64,000 nucleotides of DNA, taken from assembly GCA_036898135.1 (NCBI GenBank), contig CM072513.1:92062517-92126516 (forward strand), in the 5' to 3' direction. Of the stretch, positions 44,748 to 55,093 are shown one piece after another. The notes under the pieces were generated by a model that did no database searches, was not told where the DNA came from, and worked only from the letters and a program-made list of their open reading frames with translations. The first letter of the stretch is position 1. The number at the start of each line of letters is the position of its first letter. Origin of the DNA: Oncomelania hupensis. Taxonomy: Eukaryota > Mollusca > Gastropoda > Littorinimorpha > Pomatiopsidae. The position numbers and the translations under genes are program-made.

Positions 44748-45090
44748 ATGGGAGGCGAGATATAGCAAACGCGCGCGCATTTGCGCTCGCATTTGCGCTC
44801 GCAAATGCGCGCCCCTCGCGCAAATGCGAGCGCATTTGCGCGCGTAAATGCGAGCGCACTTGCGAGCGCAAATGCGCTCGCTCGCATTTGCTATATTATG
44901 GGAGGCGAGATATAGCAAACGCGCGCGCATTTGAGCTCGCAAATGCGCAAATGCGAGCGCAAATGCGCGCGCACTTGCGAGCGCATTTGCGCGCGTAAAT
45001 GCGAGCGCACTTGCGAGCGCGGTTGCTACGCCCGTTGCTATGAGGATTTTGCTGAAAACTGTCAACGGAAAGGAACTGAAAATGAACACA
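44748..45090. repeat. GC-rich array of inverted 12-mers, array 1
   Basis: Begins TATGGGAGGCGAGATATAGC, followed by alternating GCGCTCGCATTTGC and its complement GCAAATGCGAGCGC in both orientations. The cassette restarts at 44898, then ends GGTTGCTACGCCCGTTGCTA and a unique-looking end AAAACTGTCAACGGAAAGGA. Strongly self-complementary. Confidence 0.85.
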
Positions 45091-45337
45091 TGTTTTTTTT
45101 GTAGATCTCCGACCTAGATATTTTGTATTTATCCGCATTAGTTTGATGTTAAATATTTACGTAGAATACAATTTAAATAACTGTCTCAATGTGACTATCA
45201 CCGAAAAGCACAAGAATTTTGGACTATTATTTTTGTTTGGGAGAGAAACTACACCTATTGCCTGTGCTTTTCGGGAAAACCCTATTCCAAGGCTGTAATT
45301 TGACAGCATGCTATTTTCAATACGCAACTGGTTTCTA

Positions 45338-45912
45338 TGGGAGGCGAGATATAGCAGTGCTAGTTTTCACTAATTATTACAAATATTATTAATAATAAAT
45401 GCAAGAAATATTTAATTTGTGCACGTCTCAAATTCTTTCACAGACACATTCTTTTCCGGGTATAATTTTTACGTGTATGGAGCGGAATATAGTATGGGAG
45501 GCGAGATATAGCAAACGCGCGCGCATTTGCGCTCGCATTTGCGCTCGCAAATGCGCAAGTGCGCTCGCATTTACGCGCGCAAATGCGTTCGCAAGTGCGC
45601 TCGCATTTGCGCGCGCGGTTGCTACGCCCGTTGCTATGAGGGTTTTGCTGAAAACTGTCAACGGAAAGGAACTGAAAATGAACAAAGCGCAGACGCCAAA
45701 GATTAAAGAAGGAAAAAAATAAATCTAGCGTACATTTTGTAGTGGTTGGGCGCGGCTTTGTCACTGAGTAGCCTATAATATCATATGTGAGTTTATAGAT
45801 TGATGTTAATAATAAATGCAAGAAATATTTAATTTGTGCACGTCTCAAATTCTTTCACAGACACATTCTTTTCCGGGTATAATTTTTACGTGTATGGAGC
45901 GGAATATAGCAA
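45338..45912. repeat. GC-rich array 2 with duplicated flanks
   Basis: TATGGGAGGCGAGATATAGC recurs at 45338 and 45492. A second 12-mer array runs from about 45510 to 45620 and ends with the same GGTTGCTACGCCCG...GTCAACGGAAAGGA block as array 1. A ~100-bp segment (TAATAATAAATGCAAGAAAT ... GTATGGAGCGGAATATAG) at about 45390-45495 is repeated at 45808-45909. Confidence 0.85.
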
Positions 45913-47190
45913 ATGCGAGCGCACAACCTAACTGAAAAAGCTCATGATTCGCTTGACTCATTTTCCATTTACTAATGCCTAGTGGCTTTTTTTTTTTGCC
46001 ATCTTTGTGACATCCCCCATTGAACCAACCAAGAATATATATTTCCAGCTGATGATTAAGGCAAAAGGACTGTTACACGTTTCAGACTGATTACACTTAG
46101 GAACTGTCACAGTATAAAATAATGCAGCATATTATATAACGACCTTATAAGGTGATAAATCTATTTGATTAGTTTAACTTCACAACCTTGTTAGCTGCGC
46201 TGAAGCAGCAGCAGCAGACAAAACAATGCAAAGAAATCAATGAGATTTACCTTTTTTTAAAAATTTTATGCCGATACACAACCTCAAAGCGATTTATTTT
46301 AATTAACTCTAACATTGTGCTGTACATGATTCTGATTCATAGCAGGTTGATGTTAAAAATTGTGTGAACTGACATCAATTATCCTTCTGACTTCGGTCGG
46401 GGTCAAGTTTTACCACAGATTATTATAGAATTCTTTTGCGGAGCTCAGTCATCTTTGATTTTTCCGATATGATTTTTAATAAGAAATCTAAATCCTGGAC
46501 CTTTGCTCCATCTTGTCTACTGACAAAATTTTAAATCTACTGAAAATTTATAAATTTCTCACTGACAGATTTTTCTGCAGGTTGGCATCTCAGAATATCA
46601 ACTAAATGTGTGAACAGACATTAAATAACAGATTGATTGACGAGGTTGTGAATGCACAGTTTGGAGTTTAGGAAAGCGAAGGGTTATTTAATCGAAGTTT
46701 TTTTAAATAGTGCACAAATTTTAGGATCCACCAACTACTTCTTGTTCGAATGTTAATTAACAATGTTGGTATAACAAGGGGCCTTAATTCTAAAATTACT
46801 AAAACTTTTATTAATGCCTAAAGGAGGTCTGATAATTTCAGTCTTTCATTATTTTTGGCATATATATTTGTCTAATATCACGGATGGGAGAAGACGTTAC
46901 ATTAAATAAATAACCGATAAATAAATAAATAAAATAGTGATTTCATACTCCATTGATGTGTATATTTAAACACCAGTTCTAATTTCCCACTTTCTTTCTT
47001 TCTTTTTTTAAAATATTGAATCAATTGCATTTGGTTTGTTTTAGCGCCATAAGTATTGTCTACAAATTTTGGTATGCTTTTTACACAGTTTAAAATGCAT
47101 TATTTTTTACCTTCATCTTGCTAGGTGCATCTCTGAGTAAATGTAACAAATAATAAAAATAATAAACATCGTGCACACGTCTTTGGGTGT
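45913..47190. other. AT-rich non-coding sequence
   Basis: No gene, tRNA or known repeat seen. Short GT tract at 47190-47210. Confidence 0.4.
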
Positions 47191-47214
47191 GTGTGTGTGT
47201 GTGTGTGTGGGCAT

Positions 47215-47487
47215 GTAGAAACGACGTTCTGATGACACACACATGAAACTCCACATGGTTTCTTCTGACTTTTTTGGAAGGCCGTACTATTTTGACGTCA
47301 AAATAGTTCTCCGTTGAGTTAGAGCTGTTTTATGATTAGGGTTAGGTTAAGGGTTAGGGTTTGGGTTAAGGGTTAGGGTTAGGGATAGCTTCAAAACTTG
47401 GAAAATGTCAAAATAATGTCGAAGAAATGGAAAGTGTGTCAAAATAATCCGTTTTTCTCACAACAGTCATCAGAACATCGTTTTTAC
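47215..47487. mobile_element. Foldback element 1 with TTAGGG-like core
   Basis: Left end GTAGAAACGACGTTCTGATGA, right end the approximate complement GTCATCAGAACATCGTTTTT + AC. The interior holds GGGTTAGG/TTAAGGGTTAGGGT runs (47338-47385) and AAAATAATGTC repeats. GT tracts flank it. Non-autonomous. Confidence 0.65.
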
Positions 47488-47543
47488 AAAAATGTGTGGG
47501 CGTGTGTGTGTCTGTGTGTGTGTCTGTGTGTGTGTGTGGGCAG

Positions 47544-47780
47544 GTAGAAACGATGTTACTCTGACATACACTTGAAACTCTACGTACTTTCTTTTGACGG
47601 CCCCGTTATTTTGACTTTGTTCCGTTAGGGTTAGGGCTGTTTTAGGCTTAGGGTTACGTTAAGGGAAAGGGTTAGGGATAGCTTCAAAAAATGTCAAAAT
47701 GTCAAAATAATGTCAAAATGATGGTAAGTGTGTCATATGTATGTAGAGTTTCACGACAGTCATCACAACGTCATTTCTAC
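47544..47780. mobile_element. Foldback element 2 with TTAGGG-like core
   Basis: Same layout as the neighbour at 47215: GTAGAAACGATGTTACTCTG on the left, GTCATCACAACGTCATTTCT + AC on the right, with a degenerate TTAGGG interior and GT tracts outside. Clearly related but diverged. Confidence 0.65.
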
Positions 47781-47799
47781 AAAAATGTGTGTGTGTGTG

Positions 47800-49617
47800 T
47801 TTTTTAACTAGCAACTATATATTTGCCCTTTTGTACAGTTCATGTTTTATGATTTTAATCTTCTTATTCTCTTATTGTGATTTGCTGTCAGCTTGTTCAC
47901 TATTTTTTATGTTTGCTTTTGTGTATAGTGCTGCAGAGTTGACCAAATGCATTCCTTATATATTATTCACATGTCAATAATTGTTTGTGTTTTAACTTCA
48001 TTTGCTTCTTAATGTTTGTTTTTCATTTATTTAGCGGATCGTCGAGTTGGCGTGTAAATATTAACTTCCACATTCATAATTCGTTATCTACTTGTATATT
48101 TTTTAAAATTCATATTTGAATAAAAAATTGTTTTTAAAGTATGGTTTTAAATACTGGTTGTCAGGTTTTTTTTACTACTGACTTATATTTATATTATTTT
48201 TTTATCACTGCCTAGTGCTTTTTAACTTTTAAATGTTTTTATCAGTGCTGTATTATTATAACCATTGACATCTTTTTTATGTGTGTGTGTGTATGTGTGT
48301 GTTTTGATGTGGATTTTATACATACATTTAAAAAAAAATCTTATTATGTTCAACATGTTTTTATCTCATATTGTTTTAATATTGTTTAAATATTTATTCT
48401 TGTATGTGCGTGCGTGTGAATGCTTAGAGCAGACTTTAGTTTGGTTTAAAAAATAAATTATTATTATTATTATTAATATTATTAAATAGAAATTATAAAC
48501 TACACATTTACACAAACCATAATCATTGAACATAATTAGGCTTATAAGTTATTATCGATCATTGTTCTATAGGCCTACAGCACAGCAGCGTTACAAAAGT
48601 GCAGACACATGAGTTCATTCACATGCATAGACTGGGTCTTGCACAGCCATTAAACAATAATAATAATAATAATACAATTCTTTATAAATTTTAATGCTCA
48701 TATATATGTCATATATTGAAAAAGTGAGCAGTTTTTGACGACACAAATGCTATCAAAGATTAACAGATCTATTGTTCTGTTGTAGCGTCTGCTACAGCTA
48801 GCAACCCATTCTCAACAAGGGAGGTAAGCCATAAAAGTCGCTTATAAGCGTTTTCCGTATATGGGTATAGTCTGTGATAATAATAGTAATAATAATAATA
48901 CATTTATTTTATATATCTCACACCAAAAAGAGTGATTTAAGGTGAATTCTCACATATCACAGAATTATAGTACATAAACATATCTTACGAGTAAAATAAA
49001 ATCATGAATATATATTTATATAGTGGATGAAAATATAATTATCCTACCCTTACACACCACACACACACAACACGCTGTGGTAGGTTTTTAGACGCTGTGC
49101 CAGCCGATCAACGCAATTAAGTAAGATCAAGGTAGCCACTACTATGGAAACAAATGGGTTTTGAGGGCAGTTTAGAAAGAAGAAATGGACAATTGCATTA
49201 AATGTGATTAAACAGAATTTAGATATAATTAATAAAATATTCTAAAAGCTTTTGCAACGTTGGTTGTTTGGTTGGCCGTGCCATTTCTCGGGAATATCTG
49301 TCCAAGCTCTTTCTCATTCTCCCTTCAAAGGACCAGGCAGCTTCGCATCCCATGGTGGGCAAGGCAAAAAGTAGCCATTTTCACTGTCCATCTTAGCAGT
49401 GTGATTGCTCTGATGGTTCAGTGTTCATTTGGATCCGTAACCCGTCCTGCCTGGCATGGTTTTCGCCTGTCTGCCATATTGCCAATGGAAGGTATGGAAA
49501 TTAAAATTCAATGTTAATTCATTCTCCGGAGGAAATTGCTATGGCAACTGTAGCTAGGTGTTACCATTTTAAACAAAGGATCAAGGGAGAGAGAGAAGAG
49601 ATAGGGGTGGAAAGAGA
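47800..49617. other. AT-rich non-coding sequence
   Basis: Mostly T-rich. (TTA) and (AAT) short tracts at 48460 and 48655. A more GC-balanced block at 49260-49510 contains an 85-codon frame with no recognisable domain. It could hold an unrecognised exon or a repeat. Confidence 0.35.
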
Positions 49618-49719
49618 CAATACAATACAAGATTATTGCTTTAGGTCCAGCGGACTCTTCAGAGCCAAATCAGGACCAGAGAGACGTTATCTTAAAATAT
49701 TATGAAATGATTCAAATCT

Positions 49720-52700
49720 TAAGAAACAAACCTGTTACTCTTAAATACCCAAACAAACTTTCACATGACACCTCTGTAAGAGTCTTCTTTAAAACTGATG
49801 TATTAAAAATATAATCTCTTTCTTCAATCAAACCACTAATTAATTCAGTCTTATCAATAAAATCCAAACTAAACAAAACATGTCGATATGATTTATATGC
49901 GATAAAACAAACCAACATCATGTAAAAATTAAAACAGATGTTGACCATTACATACTTTAAAAATCTCTTTGAAAGGTATTGAACCAAAATATGTTTCTCT
50001 TTCCTCAATCAGATCAGCACACTCAGACATGAAATGGCGAACGGTAAAAGATTTATCACATGCAAAGCACCGTGGTGGTTCTTCTCCCTTTAAAAGGAAA
50101 CTGTGGGTGACATAAGTATGCCCAATATGAAGGCGAGACAAAACTGTTTCTTCTTTGCGAGTGGATGCAAAGCTAGGCAAAGAATCTGACAAATCCGAGA
50201 GAATTTGAAATAATTTGTTGGTGATATGGTTAGACCAGTCAGTCTGCCACAGCCGTTTACAATAAGATCCAGTCATACAACGCAGATCAGAGTAAGGAAC
50301 AAATTGGAAAATCTCCTAAGGGAAATCGAGATGCAAAGCATCTTTAGCCGCCCTGTCTACTGCAATGTTGCCGCGGATGCCCATGTGACCAGGTACCCAC
50401 ATAAAAACTATATTTTTACCCTCAGAAACAAGTTGTGTATGGAGGTCATGGATCTCTGCCAGAAAAGGGTGTGATATCTTTCTCGTGGAAAGAGCCTGAA
50501 GTGCTGACAATGAATCGGACATGATTAAAAACGAGGTTCTTTTGGATTGATAAACTTGTTTCAGAGCGAGATGAATTGCCTTGAGTTCAGCTGTATAAAC
50601 AGAACAAAAATCAGGTAAACGCTGTTGCAAAGGCTGGTCTAAGTGTCTCCCGGAGACCGACGCAGCAGCAACTAAATCTCCTTTCTTTGACCCGTCTGTA
50701 AAAAGTTTTTCATATCCTGGGTATAAAGCACACTGTTCTAAATAAAGTTGGTTATAGATGGATTCAGATGTATTGTTTTTGAGGAAAGCAGACAATTGCC
50801 AATTAATGTTTGGGGTACATAATTTCCATGGAGGAGCTTCAGTCCGAAGCTCATCATCGTCGATGGAAGCAACATCGATGCCTGCTTTTTCCAAATGAGC
50901 CTGCATTCTGATGCCAAACAAAGGTATTGTGTTAGGTTTGTTAGGTTTTCTTCAAATTTCTCAACAAAATCTGGGTTGAAAACACAGTCATAAGCGGGGT
51001 TCATGGGATCAGTTTTTAATTTTAAATAGTAATTCAGGGACAATTTTGTACGTCTCAGCTCCAGCGGGGGTTCGTTAGCTTCCACGTAAAGGCTTTCACA
51101 AGGGGAGGTGCGAAACGCACCCAAAGCAATGCGTAATGCCTGATGAGCAACTGGATCTAACATTTTAAGATAAGATTTTTTAGCAGAACCATAAACAATG
51201 CAACCATAATCTAACTTGGATCTAATTAAAGAACGATATAACAGCAGTAAAGTTTTCTTGTCAGCTCCCCAGTCTGTACCACTGATAACCTTGAGCAAGT
51301 TGCAGGCCTGTTGACATTTAGTTTTCAAATTTTTCAGATGAGGAAGGAAGGATAGCCTTTGATCAAAAATAACACCCAAAAATTTGACTTGTTTGACCAC
51401 CTTTATTGGAGTTTTATTGAGGGTAATATTAGGATCTTGAATAATTCCCCGGTGCTTGGAAAAGTGAATACATTCAGTTTTTGCTTCAGAAAATTGAAAA
51501 CCATTTTGTAAAACCCAGTCTTCAACGGCATTGACACATAACTGTAGCTGACGTTCAGCAGATGCCAAGGTTTTACCTTTGGCTACTAGTGCAAAATCGT
51601 CAACAAACAAAGAATTGTCAATTCCCCGTTTAACAGAACGAACAATATTGTTTATTTTAATATTAAACAGCAAGGGAGACAAGATGCTACCCTGAGGCAC
51701 TCCCATCTCCTGTTCCCTCGTATCTGATAAAGATCCCCCAACCTTGACCTGAAAAATTCTGTCCGTTAGAAAATTGGATATAAACAGCGGTAAATGTCCC
51801 TTCAAACCCATTTCTTGTAAATCTGAAAGAATGCCATATTTCCACGTGGTATCATAGGCTTTTTCCAAATCAAACATGATGGCTACGACGTGTTCACCCT
51901 GGACGAACGTGTTACGGATAAAAGTTTCTAGTCGCACCAGGTGATCAACAGTACTACGACCACTTCGAAAGCCACATTGAGTGTTAGATAATATATTATT
52001 TGTTTCCAGATACCACAGTAAACGTGAATAAACCATTCTTTCCAGCGTCTTGCATAAGCAGGACGTTAAGGCTATTGGTCTGTAGTTTGTAGGATTAGTA
52101 TGGTCTTTGCCAGGTTTAGGGATGGGTACAATAATGGCCTTTCTCCAAGAGGGAGGAAAGGTGCCAGTTTTCCAAATCTGATTGAAGATGTCCAGCAGTT
52201 GAGACCGTGAGTACCTTGTTAAATGTCTGAGAAATTGATAATGTACATCATCCGGTCCAACTGCTGAATCTGCACTTTTGTTAATTGCATCGTCAAGCTC
52301 GACTAATGAGAACGAAATGTTGTAGTCTTCAGAATTATCAGAGGTAAAATTTAACCGTTGTTTTTCTTTACGAGTTTTTATTGTTTGAAAAGAGACGGAA
52401 TAATTTTCAGAAGAAGAATTTGCAGCAAAAGAAGAGGCCAAAAGATCAGCTACTAGTTTTTTTTATCTCCGATTACGTCCCCCTGCACAGTAAGGCATGG
52501 GCTGACCTGTTTGTTACTTTTATTTTTGAGTTTGCGGACCACTTTCCAAACCTTCGACAGTTTCGCTTTCGAATTTAGCGTGGAGCAGAAACCTTTCCAC
52601 GATTCTCTTCTTTTACGTTTGAAGAGCTGTCGGCATTGCGCTCGCAAACGTTGGTGGTTCTGTTTATTTTCAGAGCTGGGGTGCAGATACATCATTCTTA

Positions 52701-53330
52701 ATGCTTTTTTACGGGCTTGCTGAAGTTTTTTACATTCATCATCAAACCAGGGTTTTTTAATTGTATACGGTTTTGATGAAGTTTGCGGGATGGACTCCTT
52801 GGCACTGTTTATAACTATGTCACTGACTCAGTGTAGAGCTGTATTGGATCTATGGCCTTCGAAAATTCCTGTTTCTTAGCACGTAACTGAACCTCAGACA
52901 GGTTAGAAAACAGACTGCAGTTAGCTTGTTTTAGTTTCCACCTGCCATGAGTTTGCTCAAGGTTGTCTGAATCATGTTTTAATAAAACCGGAAAATGGTC
53001 GCTGCCATGGAGATCTTCTAAAACTGTCCATTTAAAATCCGAAAGTAAGGAGGGATCACAGATCGATATATCAATGTGGGACAAAGAAGCGGTTCTTGAA
53101 CAGGAAAAAGTTGGAGCACCCTCGTTCAAAGTTACTAGATTCAACGAGTCTAAAATGTCTTCAATTATTTTACCCTGAGAATCGGTACGATCACTACCCC
53201 ACAGGGGAGAGCGACCATTAAAATCTCCCAATAACAAAAAAGGGGTAGGTAACTGTTGGATCAAATTCTCAAGGTTAGTTTTGTTTACATTTATTGATGG
53301 GGTCAAATATATTGAACAAACTGTGAGGGA
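49720..53330 (-). pseudogene. LINE ORF2, second part: endonuclease C-terminal part, RT, RNase H
   Basis: From right to left: endonuclease motifs LLLGDFNGRSPLWGS, SHIDISICDPS and LHGSDHFPVLL (53.27-52.97 kb); a linker with a stop at about 52453; the RT frame 52441-50738 (YRPIALTSCLCKTLERM, CGFRSGRSTVDHL, MFDLEKAYDT, QGSILSPLLF, catalytic FVDDFALV); a frameshift near 50930; RNase H (FTDGSKKGDLVAAASVSG, AELKAIHLAL, WVPGHMGIRGN); a TAG near 50316 where copy 1 has CCA; then a Cys-rich tail (RCFACDKSF). At least two frameshifts and two nonsense codons, so inactive. Confidence 0.85.
53318..53330. repeat. Target site duplication of the L1-like LINE, left copy
   Basis: AAACTGTGAGGGA, repeated at 59303-59315 after the poly(A). 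The leading A residues are ambiguous with the tail, so 11-13 bp. Confidence 0.92.
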
Positions 53331-53795
53331 AGTACAACAAAGGTACATACAATACAAGAAAGTCAAAATAAGGAATACATTTAGATATATATATGTATTT
53401 GTAAAGAAGGAATTAGATACAAGACAGTTACCACGATTGTGATGATAAAGAACTTCGCAAAATTAGGGGCCTTTGTATGTTATTGTATGTTATTGATGTT
53501 TTTCGTTATTTCGATGGTGATTATGAAGGTGAACATTGTCAGGCTTGTTGATGTGCTGGCTAATGTATCATTCATGTTTGTGTGTGATTATTCCACCTAT
53601 GTGGTGTTTCCACCCTCTCCTTCCCCCCCCCCACTCCGGCATTGCCTGGGGGTAATAATTGTAATCTAATTGTTTATAATGAGTTCACATGTACATCATT
53701 GTATAGCATTGAATAATAATTGAATGTGCTAAATGTGAATTTATATAATTAAGTTTAAAAATTAATATTTGATTTAATTATTAAAGTTTACATTA

Positions 53796-53871
<76 letters not shown>

Positions 53872-53938
53872 GCTATTATTTTTATTATTATTATTATTAT
53901 TATCATTATTATTATTATCGATATATTATTATTATTAT
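53796..53938. repeat. (TTA)n microsatellite in the L1-like 5' region
   Basis: About 45 TTA units with a few interruptions. Confidence 0.95.
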
Positions 53939-54039
53939 GCCAAGTTGAAATGACGGTGTGCAGGGCCTTGACTTTTTAATGTATTTTCTACCTAAATTTT
54001 GTTAGAAAGAACGAATATAACCTCTGATTAATCAACGCT

Positions 54040-54040
54040 T

Positions 54041-54083
<43 letters not shown>
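54040..54083. repeat. (CA)n microsatellite in the L1-like 5' region
   Basis: About 20 CA units. A second, compound tract (CA)n-(CT)n-(CA)n-(CG)n lies at 54470-54610. Confidence 0.95.
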
Positions 54084-54088
<5 letters not shown>

Positions 54089-54506
54089 TTAGTTTTAAAT
54101 AGTTTATAAATTTTGAGTTGCTGCGCTTTTAGTCAGCAAAAATGAGAAGTTACAAGATTTTGATTGCAAGCACGAACGCACTAATAAAAATGTAAGCGGC
54201 AAACATCCACGCACATAAACTCACAAACTCATACCAGAAAAAATAGTACTTCGTTTTTTGTGTGGATGGTCGTGCTGCTGCTGATGATGATGGTGTGGCC
54301 TTGTAGAAACATGTTGAATCATTATTGCTTTTCGTATCAATCATTATTGCTTTTCGTATCAATCATTATTGTCAAATCATTGATTACTTGTCTTTCGTAT
54401 CAATGTAAATGTAAACAACAATTGTAGTAGTCTCCTGTATGTAGTAACATAAATAACACGCACGCATGCACACACACACACACACTCACACATACACACA
54501 CACACA

Positions 54507-54540
<34 letters not shown>

Positions 54541-54564
54541 CGGTCTATCTCTCTCCCTCCCTCT

Positions 54565-54601
<37 letters not shown>

Positions 54602-54820
54602 GCGCGCGCGTTAAAATGTTTGTATTTTTTTGTATTTTAATATTAATGAAAATCTTGGGCTATGAGCTATGTAGTCTAAAATAGAGTTGTTTTTTTTTGT
54701 TTTTTTTATTTATTTATGTTTGTTGTTGTCTGACTGTTTGGAATACATGGAATTAACTATTGAAATAGTCTGCTATATACACAAATTATAATATTAATTG
54801 TCACCTGCAGAGCTGTCGCA

Positions 54821-55093
54821 GTGATGCTCAACTTAATATTATTTTATATAACTTTGTTCATATATTTTGTTCTTCTTTTGGTTGCTATTGTAAACTTTTT
54901 ACTGATCTTGACCATGGGGCTTCATAATATGCTTTGTAACTGTGCAAATGTATATGTCTATCATGTTTTGTGTAAGAACATTCTTTTTTCATACTGTCTG
55001 AATAGTTGCTTTAAAAAAGAAAGTCTCTACTCGCTGTTCACGCAAATGCTTCAGGTCTGTAGCTTAATGTTTTGTTTACATTTCGATGTGTGA
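54821..55093 (+). CDS. Small hydrophobic frame upstream of L1-like ORF2 (doubtful)
   Basis: 90 codons with at least two strongly hydrophobic stretches (LILFYITLFIYFVLLLVAIV). Its TGA overlaps the ORF2 start (ATGTGTGA), an arrangement that would allow reinitiation. It shows no CCHC, RRM or coiled coil as a LINE ORF1 would, and T-rich UTR sequence gives such frames by chance, so it is probably not coding. Confidence 0.2.
   Translation: MMLNLILFYITLFIYFVLLLVAIVNFLLILTMGLHNMLCNCANVYVYHVLCKNILFSYCLNSCFKKESLYSLFTQMLQVCSLMFCLHFDV

Noticed and set aside
44614..45848. Ala/Arg/Phe-rich frames (ASALAFTRANA-type)
   Set aside because: Reading of the inverted 12-mer array; present in opposing frames and strands, no conserved start.
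47333..47390. True interstitial telomere from a chromosome fusion
   Set aside because: The TTAGGG run is degenerate, short, and repeated inside two foldback units.
49260..49517. 85-codon frame in a GC-balanced block, possible first exon or CpG promoter
   Set aside because: No domain, no matching splice phase to the visible SELENOL exons on the minus strand; left as unknown.
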